The translations under genes were made by a program, and so were the position numbers. 5,015 bases of DNA from Atribacteria bacterium SCGC AAA255-N14 (GTDB taxonomy: Bacteria > Atribacterota > JS1 > SB-45 > 34-128), in assembly GCA_000405345.1 (NCBI GenBank), contig ASPC01000086.1, positions 1-5,015 of the forward strand, given 5' to 3'. Under the pieces are notes generated by a model. The model saw nothing but the letters and a program-made list of their open reading frames with translations, was not told the origin of the DNA and did not search any database. This document shows positions 1 through 3,999 of the stretch, one piece after another (within the stretch, counting starts at the first letter, position 1; every line of letters begins with the position of its first letter).

Positions 1-25
1 CCGTAACCTGTTTTTCATCTTGCAT
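1..25 (+). repeat. Degenerate heptamer-type sequence at left edge
   Basis: The first 25 bases contain CCTGTTTTT and CTTGCAT (19-25). The same strings sit in the heptamer arrays at 1225-1279 and 578-591. The stretch abuts the point where the following gene fragment loses homology to its second copy. It reads open in the frame of that fragment but resembles array DNA more than conserved protein. The call is weak because the window edge cuts it. Confidence 0.35.
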
Positions 26-391
26 TTCTTTAATCTTCTATTTCTGATAAAATATATTGAAAGATGGGGGACCGGAACGAATGACATTGTAAAATGGTGC
101 AGAGAAGAGGATTTACCCGAACCTATATTTAAAGAAGTTACCGGTGGTTTTGCTGTAGTTTTAAGGAAATTTCAGATACCCGAAAATCTTGAGTCATTAG
201 AATTAAACGAGCGGCAAAAGAAAGCAATAGAATATCTTAAAAAATATAGAAAAATTACAAATAGAGAGTATCAAAATCTTTGTCCTGATGTAAACAGAGA
301 AACTCTCCGAAAAGATTTAAATGATCTGATTAATAAAAAAGCCATTATTAGAAAAGGTGAAAAAAAAGGAATATATTACGAATTTATATAA
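20..391 (+). CDS. 5'-truncated ATP-binding protein (RecG/AlbA_2-type), C-terminal fragment with winged helix
   Basis: The 123-residue frame carries FLIKYIERWGTGTNDIVKWC (residues about 9-28) followed by LPEPIFKEVTGGFAVVLRK. This is the signature of the C-terminal ATPase-like (HATPase_c_4) part of putative RecG-like/AlbA_2 transcriptional regulators, normally several hundred residues long. Residues about 62-123 (LNERQKKAIEYL...) form the usual C-terminal winged-helix DNA-binding domain. The N-terminal AlbA_2 and most of the ATPase region are absent. The TTG at 20 has no Shine-Dalgarno, and the frame stays open to the window edge, so translation is doubtful. Bases from about 37 match the second copy from about 4092, and upstream sequence is array-like. 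I infer a truncated, probably non-functional fragment; the winged helix alone might still fold. Family assignment is fairly sure, function is not. Confidence 0.6.
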   Translation: MHFFNLLFLIKYIERWGTGTNDIVKWCREEDLPEPIFKEVTGGFAVVLRKFQIPENLESLELNERQKKAIEYLKKYRKITNREYQNLCPDVNRETLRKDLNDLINKKAIIRKGEKKGIYYEFI

Positions 392-392
392 T

Positions 393-425
393 ATGCCAAC
401 CTTATGCCAACTTTATGCCAACCTT
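393..425 (+). repeat. 11-bp tandem repeat, three units
   Basis: ATGCCAACCTT, ATGCCAACTTT and ATGCCAACCTT follow each other at 393, 404 and 415, starting 2 nt after the stop of the fragment at 20-391. The last TGCCAA (416-421) faces TTGGCA (433-438), giving a 6-bp inverted repeat with an 11-nt spacer. It could be a binding-site cluster or a simple slippage repeat. No equivalent follows the second copy of the gene fragment. Confidence 0.7.
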
Positions 426-428
426 ATC

Positions 429-546
429 TACTTTGGCAAGGGATATTTAAAAGGTTTAGGTTTAAGTACTCTGGTTAGAAAAAAGGGTATTAAATAATAG
501 AGATGAATATCCCAGATTATTATAAATATTAATTGTTTTTTATCTT
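429..546. other. Intergenic stretch with no recognised gene
   Basis: This AT-rich spacer holds one short open stretch (429-497, 22 codons, reading YFGKGYLKGLGLSTLVRKKG) with no start or Shine-Dalgarno. It may be the tail of a lost gene, but I do not recognise it. The rest shows no hairpin or promoter I would support. Confidence 0.3.
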
Positions 547-578
547 GATTGGCCGACCGGCAGACTGGAAGATTGTTT
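547..578 (+). repeat. 8-bp (GAYYGGNN) array
   Basis: Four consecutive octamers can be read: GATTGGCC (547), GACCGGCA (555), GACTGGAA (563) and GATTGTTT (571). The array runs directly into heptamers TTTGCAT and CTTGCAT. The same GACCGGCAGACTG string occurs at 2740-2752, and GACTGGCCGACTGGCA at 4671-4686, each time beside heptamer-type sequence. Confidence 0.6.
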
Positions 579-650
579 TTGCATCTTGCATCTTTTCTTG
601 TATTTTATCTCTTAACTCGCAACTTGAAACTCGCAACCTGCAACCCGCAA
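578..650 (+). repeat. Heptamer array upstream of hicA
   Basis: TTTGCAT (578) and CTTGCAT (585) start the tract. After a degenerate part come CTCTTAA (609), CTCGCAA (616), CTTGAAA (623), CTCGCAA (630), CCTGCAA (637) and CCCGCAA (644), in perfect 7-bp register, then CCTTCTT. The unit is approximately CYYGMAA. The array ends 14 bp before the -35 box of the hicA promoter. Its units match those around and inside the four-helix-bundle gene. Confidence 0.8.
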
Positions 651-663
651 CCTTCTTTCCCCC

Positions 664-692
664 TTGACATCCCAATTCTTTTACAGTATAAT
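664..692 (+). promoter_or_regulatory. Consensus sigma70-type promoter for hicAB
   Basis: TTGACA (664-669) and TATAAT (687-692) are both exact consensus hexamers separated by 17 bp. The expected transcription start is near 699-700, leaving a leader of about 55 nt before hicA. The inverted repeat at 701-715 begins right at the predicted start, where a repressor could act. Confidence 0.85.
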
Positions 693-700
693 TTTCTTAA

Positions 701-715
701 GTTCACATCCTGAAC
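701..715. promoter_or_regulatory. Inverted repeat GTTCA-N5-TGAAC, candidate operator
   Basis: GTTCA (701-705) and TGAAC (711-715) are perfect inverted half-sites with a 5-nt spacer, placed at the predicted transcription start of hicAB. The half-sites are also intact in the second copy of this region (3926-3940), where one of the five spacer bases differs. Autoregulatory operators are the rule for TA loci. The HicB here seems to lack a DNA-binding domain, so which protein binds is unclear. Confidence 0.55.
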
Positions 716-754
716 ATAATAATATTATTTCCTTAAAAATTTAAAGGAAAACAG

Positions 755-1015
755 ATGATAAAAAATATTTTAGAAAAAGTTTTATCTGGCCTAAATGATA
801 AGAATTTAAATTTTAATGATTTAAAAAAAATAATTTTAGATTTGGGCTTTACTGAAAGAATTAAAGGAAGTCATCATATATATTTTAAAACGGGAATTAT
901 AGAGATTATAAATCTACAGTCTCTAAAGGATGGGAAAGCTAAGGCGTATCAAGTTAAACAAGCAAGAAATATAATTTTAAAATATGAACTCCATAAGGAG
1001 GGGAAAAATGTATAA
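755..1015 (+). CDS. hicA: HicA-family toxin (mRNA interferase)
   Basis: The 86-residue protein fits the HicA toxin family, small double-stranded-RNA-binding-fold RNases that cleave mRNA in the cytoplasm and are neutralised by HicB. Residues 21-37 (NDLKKIILDLGFTERIK) match the first helix and strand. GSHHIYFK (38-45) carries the expected catalytic histidine, H40 by motif. About 20 residues precede the usual domain start, and the common SGKEL opening is absent, so this is a divergent subtype. The ATG at 755 has AAAGGA (743-748) 6 nt upstream. The gene follows a consensus promoter and overlaps hicB by 8 bp, implying translational coupling. Toxin-first order is usual for hicAB. Family call is confident; toxicity is inferred. 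Confidence 0.9.
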   Translation: MIKNILEKVLSGLNDKNLNFNDLKKIILDLGFTERIKGSHHIYFKTGIIEIINLQSLKDGKAKAYQVKQARNIILKYELHKEGKNV

Positions 1016-1217
1016 ATACGAAATAATATTCTGGTGGAGCGAAAAAGATCAGGCATATATTGCTGAAGCTCCTGAATTGCCAGGGTGTATGAGCGATGGA
1101 AAAACTTACGAAGAAGCTTTAAAAAATATTCAACTAATTATTTCAGAATGGATAGAAACTGCAAATAAAATAGGAAGAGAAATTCCTCAACCAAAAGGAA
1201 AACTTATGTATGCTTAA
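1008..1217 (+). CDS. hicB: HicB-family antitoxin, short form
   Basis: From the ATG at 1008 the product is 69 residues. Its YEIIFWWSEKDQAYIAEAPELPGC segment (about residues 4-27) is the typical first half of the HicB partial RNase H fold, continued by the YEEALKNIQLIISEWIETA helix and the GREIPQPKG tail. It should bind and inhibit the upstream HicA. AAGGAGGGG (995-1003) is a near-perfect Shine-Dalgarno 4 nt before 1008, which favours this start over the earlier in-frame ATG at 984. The protein ends after the PKGKLMYA tail, so the C-terminal ribbon-helix-helix or HTH domain of longer HicB proteins is missing; short HicBs of this size are common. DNA binding and autoregulation are therefore uncertain. 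Confidence 0.9.
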   Translation: MYKYEIIFWWSEKDQAYIAEAPELPGCMSDGKTYEEALKNIQLIISEWIETANKIGREIPQPKGKLMYA

Positions 1218-1224
1218 TCTAAAG

Positions 1225-1279
1225 CTTGCAACTTGAAACTCGCAACTTGTAACTTGCAACCTGTTTTTTTATCTTGCAA
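1225..1279 (+). repeat. Heptamer array upstream of the four-helix-bundle gene
   Basis: CTTGCAA (1225), CTTGAAA (1232), CTCGCAA (1239), CTTGTAA (1246), CTTGCAA (1253) and CCTGTTT (1260) lie in strict 7-bp register, followed by a T-rich break and another CTTGCAA (1273). The array starts 7 bp after the hicB stop and ends 1 nt before the shared leader element at 1281. Confidence 0.85.
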
Positions 1280-1280
1280 C

Positions 1281-1299
1281 AGACGACCGAAGGGAGTCT
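1281..1299 (+). promoter_or_regulatory. Shared leader element, copy 1 (contains the Shine-Dalgarno)
   Basis: AGACGACCGAAGGGAGTCT precedes the ATG at 1303. AAGGGAG (1290-1296) is a good ribosome binding site at 6 nt spacing. AGAC and GTCT at the ends are inverted, and CC/GG inside can close a small loop, so the site could fold and mask the ribosome binding site. An 18-base identical copy lies at 1729-1746 in the same position before the next gene. Confidence 0.65.
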
Positions 1300-1302
1300 C
1301 TC

Positions 1303-1749
1303 ATGTCCGACTACAAAAAACTAAAAGTCTGGGAAGATGCCCATAAATTTACTGTAGACATTTACAATATTACTAAGAAATTTCCCAATAACGAACAATA
1401 CGGCCTGACTTCTCAAATCAGAAGATCATCATCATCTATCCCAACTAACATCGTCGAAGGATGCGGACAATTGGAAAATGGTAATCTAATCAGATTCTTA
1501 GGCATATCCAAAGGCTCCGCTTTCGAAACAGAATATCAACTCCTTCTTGCTAAGGATCTAAACTACATCACCAACGAAGAATATAAACTTTTATTGGCAA
1601 AAATCCAATCTATTATTCATATGTTAATTGCTTTAATTAAATCTTTAAGAAACTTGAAACTCGCAACCCGCAACCCGAAACCTTTGTTAACTAAAAACCT
1701 GAAACTCGCAACCCGCAACCCGAAACCTGACGACCGAAGGGAGTCTTAA
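1303..1749 (+). CDS. Four-helix-bundle protein (23S rRNA-intervening-sequence / Avd-like family) with repeat-encoded tail
   Basis: The 148-residue protein opens with YKKLKVWEDAHKFTVDIYNI and has FPNNEQYGLTSQIRRSSSSI (28-47) and PTNIVEGCGQ (48-57), the hallmark of the S23/IVS four-helix-bundle family. Members occur in 23S rRNA intervening sequences and as Avd, the accessory protein of diversity-generating retroelements, but most are free-standing genes of unknown role. The basic, helical fold suggests nucleic-acid binding or oligomerisation. Members usually end near residue 116-120. Here residues 117-142 are translated from heptamers, giving NLKLATRNPKP twice, and DDRRES comes from the leader of the next gene. 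The ATG at 1303 has AAGGGAG 6 nt upstream. Its stop is 1 nt before the next ATG, implying co-translation. No reverse transcriptase or rRNA is visible nearby. Family sure, function unknown. Confidence 0.9.
   Translation: MSDYKKLKVWEDAHKFTVDIYNITKKFPNNEQYGLTSQIRRSSSSIPTNIVEGCGQLENGNLIRFLGISKGSAFETEYQLLLAKDLNYITNEEYKLLLAKIQSIIHMLIALIKSLRNLKLATRNPKPLLTKNLKLATRNPKPDDRRES
1653..1725 (+). repeat. Heptamer array inside the 3' coding end, with a 45-bp direct duplication
   Basis: CTTGAAA, CTCGCAA, CCCGCAA and CCCGAAA occupy 1653-1680. The block recurs at 1698-1725, with CCTGAAA in place of the first unit. The two blocks are 45 bp apart, a multiple of 3 but not of 7, so the reading frame survives and the protein reads NLKLATRNPKP twice. 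Units match the arrays at 616-650 and 1225-1279. Confidence 0.85.
1729..1746 (+). promoter_or_regulatory. Shared leader element, copy 2 (contains the Shine-Dalgarno)
   Basis: GACGACCGAAGGGAGTCT is identical over 18 bases to copy 1 at 1282-1299. AAGGGAG (1737-1743) sits 7 nt before the ATG at 1751. The element is read through as the last codons (DDRRES) of the four-helix-bundle gene, and it directly follows the heptamer block. Confidence 0.65.
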
Positions 1750-1750
1750 A

Positions 1751-2374
1751 ATGTCCACTGAAAAACATCTTGACACTCTATTACAAATAAAGGCTGACCC
1801 CTCCCAATCCCAAAGATCCCTCTCTCTTAAATTAAACATCTCCCTCGGCCTCACTAACTCTATCCTGCAAAACTTAATTCATCGGGGTTGGATAAAAGCC
1901 CAAAAGATGACTGGCCGTAAAATTCTCTATCTTATTACCCCCGAAGGCATGGCAAATGTCAGCCGTTTGATGTATAGTCGTTTCCAGGAAACTCTCCACT
2001 ATTATCATTACACCAAGGATCTACTTACTGCATATTTAATGAAGCTCTACCAAAAAGGAGAAAAGACCATAAATATTTATGGTACCGGTCAGCTTGCCGA
2101 AATAACTTACTATGCCGGAATAAGCACTCCCTTAAAACTAAATGCTATAATAACCGATGACCCATCTAAAGAAAAATTCTTAGGCCAGCAGACCATTTCT
2201 ATTGAAAAATTTCTATCTCAATACTCTAACCATGCTAATCCCTCCAACAAAAAAATAATCATACTTTCTACCAATAACCTGAAAGAATTAAATAAAGAAA
2301 TAAGCAAATATAAAAATATCCAAAAAAAAATTAAAACAATTAACATAGAAACAATCCTTAAAAATTCTACTTAA
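1751..2374 (+). CDS. Winged-helix regulator fused to a Rossmann-like domain
   Basis: The 207-residue protein has an N-terminal winged helix-turn-helix (about 5-70). LSLKLNISLGLTNSILQNLI is the HTH, and RGWIKAQ...RKILYLITPEGM is the wing and following strand, close to MarR-family regulators associated with exopolysaccharide clusters. A helical linker (71-104) leads to TINIYGTGQLAEITYYAG (106-123), a glycine-rich nucleotide-binding turn like those of PglD- or CoA-binding-type Rossmann folds. KKIIILSTNN (167-176) looks like a later core strand. I infer a DNA-binding sensor of a nucleotide or sugar-nucleotide metabolite, possibly for surface polysaccharide genes, but no such genes follow. Start: ATG at 1751 with AAGGGAG 7 nt upstream, 1 nt after the previous stop. 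The HTH half is fairly secure, the second half less so. Confidence 0.75.
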   Translation: MSTEKHLDTLLQIKADPSQSQRSLSLKLNISLGLTNSILQNLIHRGWIKAQKMTGRKILYLITPEGMANVSRLMYSRFQETLHYYHYTKDLLTAYLMKLYQKGEKTINIYGTGQLAEITYYAGISTPLKLNAIITDDPSKEKFLGQQTISIEKFLSQYSNHANPSNKKIIILSTNNLKELNKEISKYKNIQKKIKTINIETILKNST

Positions 2375-2394
2375 ATTCCTCTGACCCATATCAT

Positions 2395-2422
2395 CCGTAG
2401 GACAGGTATCTCGCCTGTCTAT
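2395..2422 (+). repeat. 28-bp palindromic repeat, copy 1
   Basis: CCGTAGGACAGG starts the unit, and GACAGG (2401-2406) pairs with CCTGTC (2414-2419). The inner TA/CG pair is mutated from the perfect GACAGGCG...CGCCTGTC version at 4069-4096. It lies 20 bp after the regulator stop and could act as a weak transcription barrier. A reverse-oriented copy is at 2621-2648. Confidence 0.8.
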
Positions 2423-2576
2423 TAATAAAAAAATGGCTACTTTTTTCATTATAAAAATTGCCTGTCCCCTTTATTCTATCTTGAATTTTCATTGAATTCC
2501 TTGCATTTTTTCCAACAATTATACTTTCATTCTGATTTTTCCAAAAACTAAAAACTTCTTTTTATTCCCGCTTCTG
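2423..2576. other. AT-rich spacer between inverted palindromes
   Basis: No ORF with a plausible start or conserved product is visible. It contains scattered array-like strings (CTTGAAT, CTTGCAT) and a GCCTGTCC half-site like the flanking palindromes. No promoter or RNA is supported. Confidence 0.3.
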
Positions 2577-2609
2577 TTATTGCGAGTCGCGTAGCGACGA
2601 AGCAATCCC
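2577..2609. repeat. REP-like palindrome (ATTGC...GCAAT)
   Basis: ATTGC (2579-2583) and GCAAT (2602-2606) flank an inner TCGC-GTA-GCGA stem (2587-2597), making a two-part hairpin. A relative is at 3970-3999, which keeps the outer arms and CCC tail but has lost the inner stem. This is the general form of dispersed intergenic REP-type repeats. No REP-associated transposase is visible in the window. Confidence 0.7.
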
Positions 2610-2620
2610 AAACCCACCAA

Positions 2621-2648
2621 ATAGACAGGCGAGACGCCCGTCCTACGG
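2621..2648 (-). repeat. 28-bp palindromic repeat, copy 2 (inverted)
   Basis: Read on the minus strand this is CCGTAGGAC followed by GGGCGTCTCGCCTGTCTAT. It is the same unit as 2395-2422 in opposite orientation, with one change in the first arm. The two copies enclose 198 bp including the REP-like palindrome. Confidence 0.8.
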
Positions 2649-2652
2649 GGAT

Positions 2653-2671
2653 GGGCGGTTTCCCGCCTTTT
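2653..2671 (+). terminator. GC-rich hairpin with short T-run
   Basis: GGCGG (2654-2658) pairs with CCGCC (2663-2667) around a TTTC loop, followed by TTTT (2668-2671). This has intrinsic-terminator form on the plus strand and could end transcription from the regulator operon, although it is almost 280 bp after that gene's stop. The T-run is short. It may instead be another mobile palindrome. Confidence 0.45.
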
Positions 2672-2731
2672 ATGACTTGTATTTTTATCTTGTATTTATT
2701 CTTTACATTTTATTCACTAAATACGACCAAC

Positions 2732-2789
2732 GACTAATTGACCGGCAGACTGTTTTTGTATCTTGTATCTTGCAACTTGCACCTTGCAA
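2732..2789 (+). repeat. 8-bp array followed by heptamer array
   Basis: Octamers GACTAATT (2732), GACCGGCA (2740) and GACTGTTT (2748) run into heptamers TTTGTAT (2755), CTTGTAT (2762), CTTGCAA (2769), CTTGCAC (2776) and CTTGCAA (2783). The order and orientation are the same as at 547-650. An open frame spans this region (2677-2886), but its translation is merely low-complexity array sequence, so no gene is called. Confidence 0.75.
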
Positions 2790-2977
2790 CCTTCTTTATC
2801 TTTTCTTTCTTCACTATATACTATATACCCGATACTGTTTTCCATCCTTGACAAAAGGACATAAAAGATATTTTATGGTTTTATGAAAAGGATAAAAAAG
2901 CATAGACATAAAAAGTAAATTTTGGCAAAAAGGTTTCAAAAGCACAAAAATATGCTAAAAATAAAAAATACTAAAAA

Positions 2978-3169
2978 TGGTTAAAAAAAGAAGAGAATGA
3001 AGAAAGAGAGATAGCCGGGTTAGTCGAAGCCTGTAAAAAATTAGGACTAAAAAAGGGTACAATATTTACCTTTGACGAAGAAGACAATAAAGTTGTTGAA
3101 GATATAAATATTCAAATACTACCGGTATGGAAATGGCTGCTGCTGCCTTCTCATCAATCGTCCCCTTGA
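2978..3169 (+). pseudogene. C-terminal remnant of an AAA/DUF4143-type ATPase
   Basis: The frame from 2978 reads WLKKEENEEREIAGLVEACK, then KLGLKKGTIFTFDEEDNKVV, then EDINIQILPVWKWLL, and stops at 3167-3169. An alternation of 'E-E-x-L-x-x-A-x-x-x-x-x-L-x-x-G-x-I-x-T-x-D' leading to an isoleucine/proline-rich strand and W-K-W-L-L is typical of the C-terminal nuclease-like end of AAA-family ATPases with a DUF4143 domain, normally about 400 residues. An in-frame TAA at 2972 and A-rich sequence upstream show the rest is gone. The last residues after WKWLL are probably read-through into foreign sequence. The family is recalled from motif shape, so moderately sure; loss of function is clear. Confidence 0.55.
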
Positions 3170-3211
3170 CACAAAGATTAAACCTTCTGATAAGATTTTG
3201 GATGTTGCAAT

Positions 3212-3277
3212 ATGAGAGACATTTCCGGCAAGGAACTGTGTAAAATTCTATCTTTTTTCTCTCTCGTTAGTAATTAG
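3212..3277 (+). pseudogene. Possible N-terminal stub of a second hicA
   Basis: ATG at 3212 starts MRDISGKELCKIL, resembling the common HicA opening in which an SGKEL motif precedes the first helix. The sequence then becomes unrelated and stops at 3275-3277. The ATG overlaps the stop of an upstream short frame (ATGA, 3212-3215), as in TA operons. That frame reads LDTKIKPSDKILDVAI, which could equally be a methyltransferase motif I scrap. The match is only about 12 residues, so the call is tentative. Confidence 0.3.
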
Positions 3278-3279
3278 TC

Positions 3280-3308
3280 TTGATTTTATACTTCAATTGC
3301 AGTACAAT
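3280..3308 (+). promoter_or_regulatory. Promoter for relB-yafQ
   Basis: TTGATT (3280-3285) and TACAAT (3303-3308) are near-consensus hexamers 17 bp apart. Transcription would begin near 3315, at the Shine-Dalgarno itself, so the leader would be only about 11 nt. The spacer contains TACT (3289-3292) and AGTA (3301-3304) as a small inverted repeat around CAATTG, a possible operator for the antitoxin. Confidence 0.6.
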
Positions 3309-3325
3309 TAATTTGAGGTGATAAT

Positions 3326-3580
3326 ATGAGAAGACAGACAAGTATAAGAGTAGAAGATAGGTTCTATAAAAAATCAGAGAAAGTATTTAAAGCGTTAGGA
3401 TTAAGCTTTGGAGACGCAGTGAACTTGTTTCTTGCTAAAGTAGCATTAGAGAAGAGGATACCATTTGAGGTAGGAATTCCTTCAGATAAACTCATAGAGA
3501 GAATTCATAATATTGAGAATAATGAAGATGTAGAAATTTACAATACAGCAGAGGAACTCTTTAAAAAACTGGGGATTTGA
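3326..3580 (+). CDS. RelB/DinJ-family antitoxin
   Basis: The 84-residue protein has an N-terminal ribbon-helix-helix domain (about residues 3-45). QTSIRVED is the DNA-contacting strand, and SEKVFKALGLSFGDAVNLFL is the DinJ-type helical part. KRIPFEVGIPSDK is the usual post-domain motif of RelB/DinJ proteins. The C-terminal stretch, including NTAEELFKKLGI (73-84), should wrap and block the toxin. It would both repress the operon and neutralise the YafQ-like product encoded next. The ATG at 3326 has GAGGTG (3315-3320) 5 nt upstream. The stop at 3578-3580 overlaps or nearly touches the toxin start, giving tight coupling. RelB/DinJ assignment is secure from the sequence form and its partner. Confidence 0.9.
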   Translation: MRRQTSIRVEDRFYKKSEKVFKALGLSFGDAVNLFLAKVALEKRIPFEVGIPSDKLIERIHNIENNEDVEIYNTAEELFKKLGI

Positions 3581-3582
3581 CA

Positions 3583-3873
3583 TTGTTAAAGATAAAAGTT
3601 GAGAAAAGGTTCAAGAAAGATGTTGAAAGGGATAGGAGAAGCGGTAAATACTCGCAATTAGATTTTGAAATATTAAAGCATATCATTACTACATTACAAG
3701 AAGAGAAACCAGTTGATCCTATTTATAAAAAGCATCCTCTACTTGGAACATCGAAAGGATATGAAGCAATACATATCAAAAGCGATTGGATCCTGATATT
3801 TAAAATAGAAAAACCTCTCCTAATGCTTGCCATGATTGGTTCTCATCCCCAGGTGTACAAAAAACTAAAGTGA
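3583..3873 (+). CDS. YafQ-family toxin (ribosome-dependent mRNA interferase)
   Basis: From TTG at 3583 the product is 96 residues opening MLKIKVEKRFKKDVERDRRS, typical of YafQ/RelE-superfamily toxins that cleave mRNA in the ribosomal A site. HPLLGTSKGYEAIHIKSDWI (51-70) holds the histidine, histidine and aspartate that match H50, H63 and D67 of E. coli YafQ. GSH (86-88) supplies the H87 equivalent. The residue matching R83 is methionine (M84). Start choice: GGGG (3571-3574) is 8 nt from TTG 3583 but only 2 nt from TTG 3577, which would add two residues and overlap relB by 4 bp. Both starts are non-ATG, which would keep toxin yield low. The gene ends the operon. Family assignment is confident; activity is inferred. 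Confidence 0.9.
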   Translation: MLKIKVEKRFKKDVERDRRSGKYSQLDFEILKHIITTLQEEKPVDPIYKKHPLLGTSKGYEAIHIKSDWILIFKIEKPLLMLAMIGSHPQVYKKLK

Positions 3874-3906
3874 TTGAATTTGATACATTCAACATCACAA
3901 TTCTTT
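3870..3906 (+). terminator. Weak hairpin terminator after yafQ
   Basis: GTGA and TTGAAT (3870-3879) pair with ATTCAA and TCAC (3887-3898, with a 2-nt CA bulge) around TTGATAC, followed by a T-rich TTCTTTT (3901-3907). The outer arm overlaps the yafQ stop codon. The stem is AT-rich and the T-run is interrupted, so efficiency would be modest. Confidence 0.4.
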
Positions 3907-3940
3907 TACAGTATAATTTTCTTAAGTTCACATTCTGAAC
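3898..3940 (+). repeat. Orphan copy of the hicA promoter/operator region
   Basis: These 43 bases match 673-715 with a single difference (T at 3934 for C at 709). They keep TATAAT (3912-3917) and the GTTCA-N5-TGAAC inverted repeat (3926-3940). The place of the -35 box reads TCAACA instead of TTGACA (3889-3894). No hicA or other ORF follows; a REP-like repeat begins at once. It is either the scar of a lost TA locus or a decoy operator. Confidence 0.75.
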
Positions 3941-3943
3941 ATT

Positions 3944-3999
3944 CAGTCATTGCGAAGAGTAATAATTTCTGTCATTGCGAACAACGTGAAGCAATCCCA
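3944..3999. repeat. REP-like repeats, one partial and one complete
   Basis: TCATTGCGAA appears at about 3947-3956 as a half unit. The string recurs in a full unit where ATTGC (3974-3978) faces GCAAT (3991-3995). The full unit shares arms and the CCC tail with 2577-2609 but has lost the inner stem. Confidence 0.65.

Noticed and set aside
984..1007. Earlier ATG as hicB start
   Set aside because: The strong AAGGAGGGG lies after it, and the HicB fold begins at the ATG at 1008.
578..1279. Heptamer tracts as a CRISPR array
   Set aside because: Units are 7 bp with no spacers, and no cas gene is present.
1303..1749. Diversity-generating retroelement built around an Avd-like protein
   Set aside because: No reverse transcriptase, template repeat or variable repeat is visible in the window; family resemblance alone is not enough.
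2848..2876. TTGACA with TTTTAT 17 bp downstream as a promoter
   Set aside because: The -10 match is poor and only decayed gene remnants follow.
2677..2886. 69-residue plus-strand open frame
   Set aside because: Its translation is hydrophobic low-complexity sequence produced by 8-bp and 7-bp arrays, with no ribosome binding site or family resemblance.
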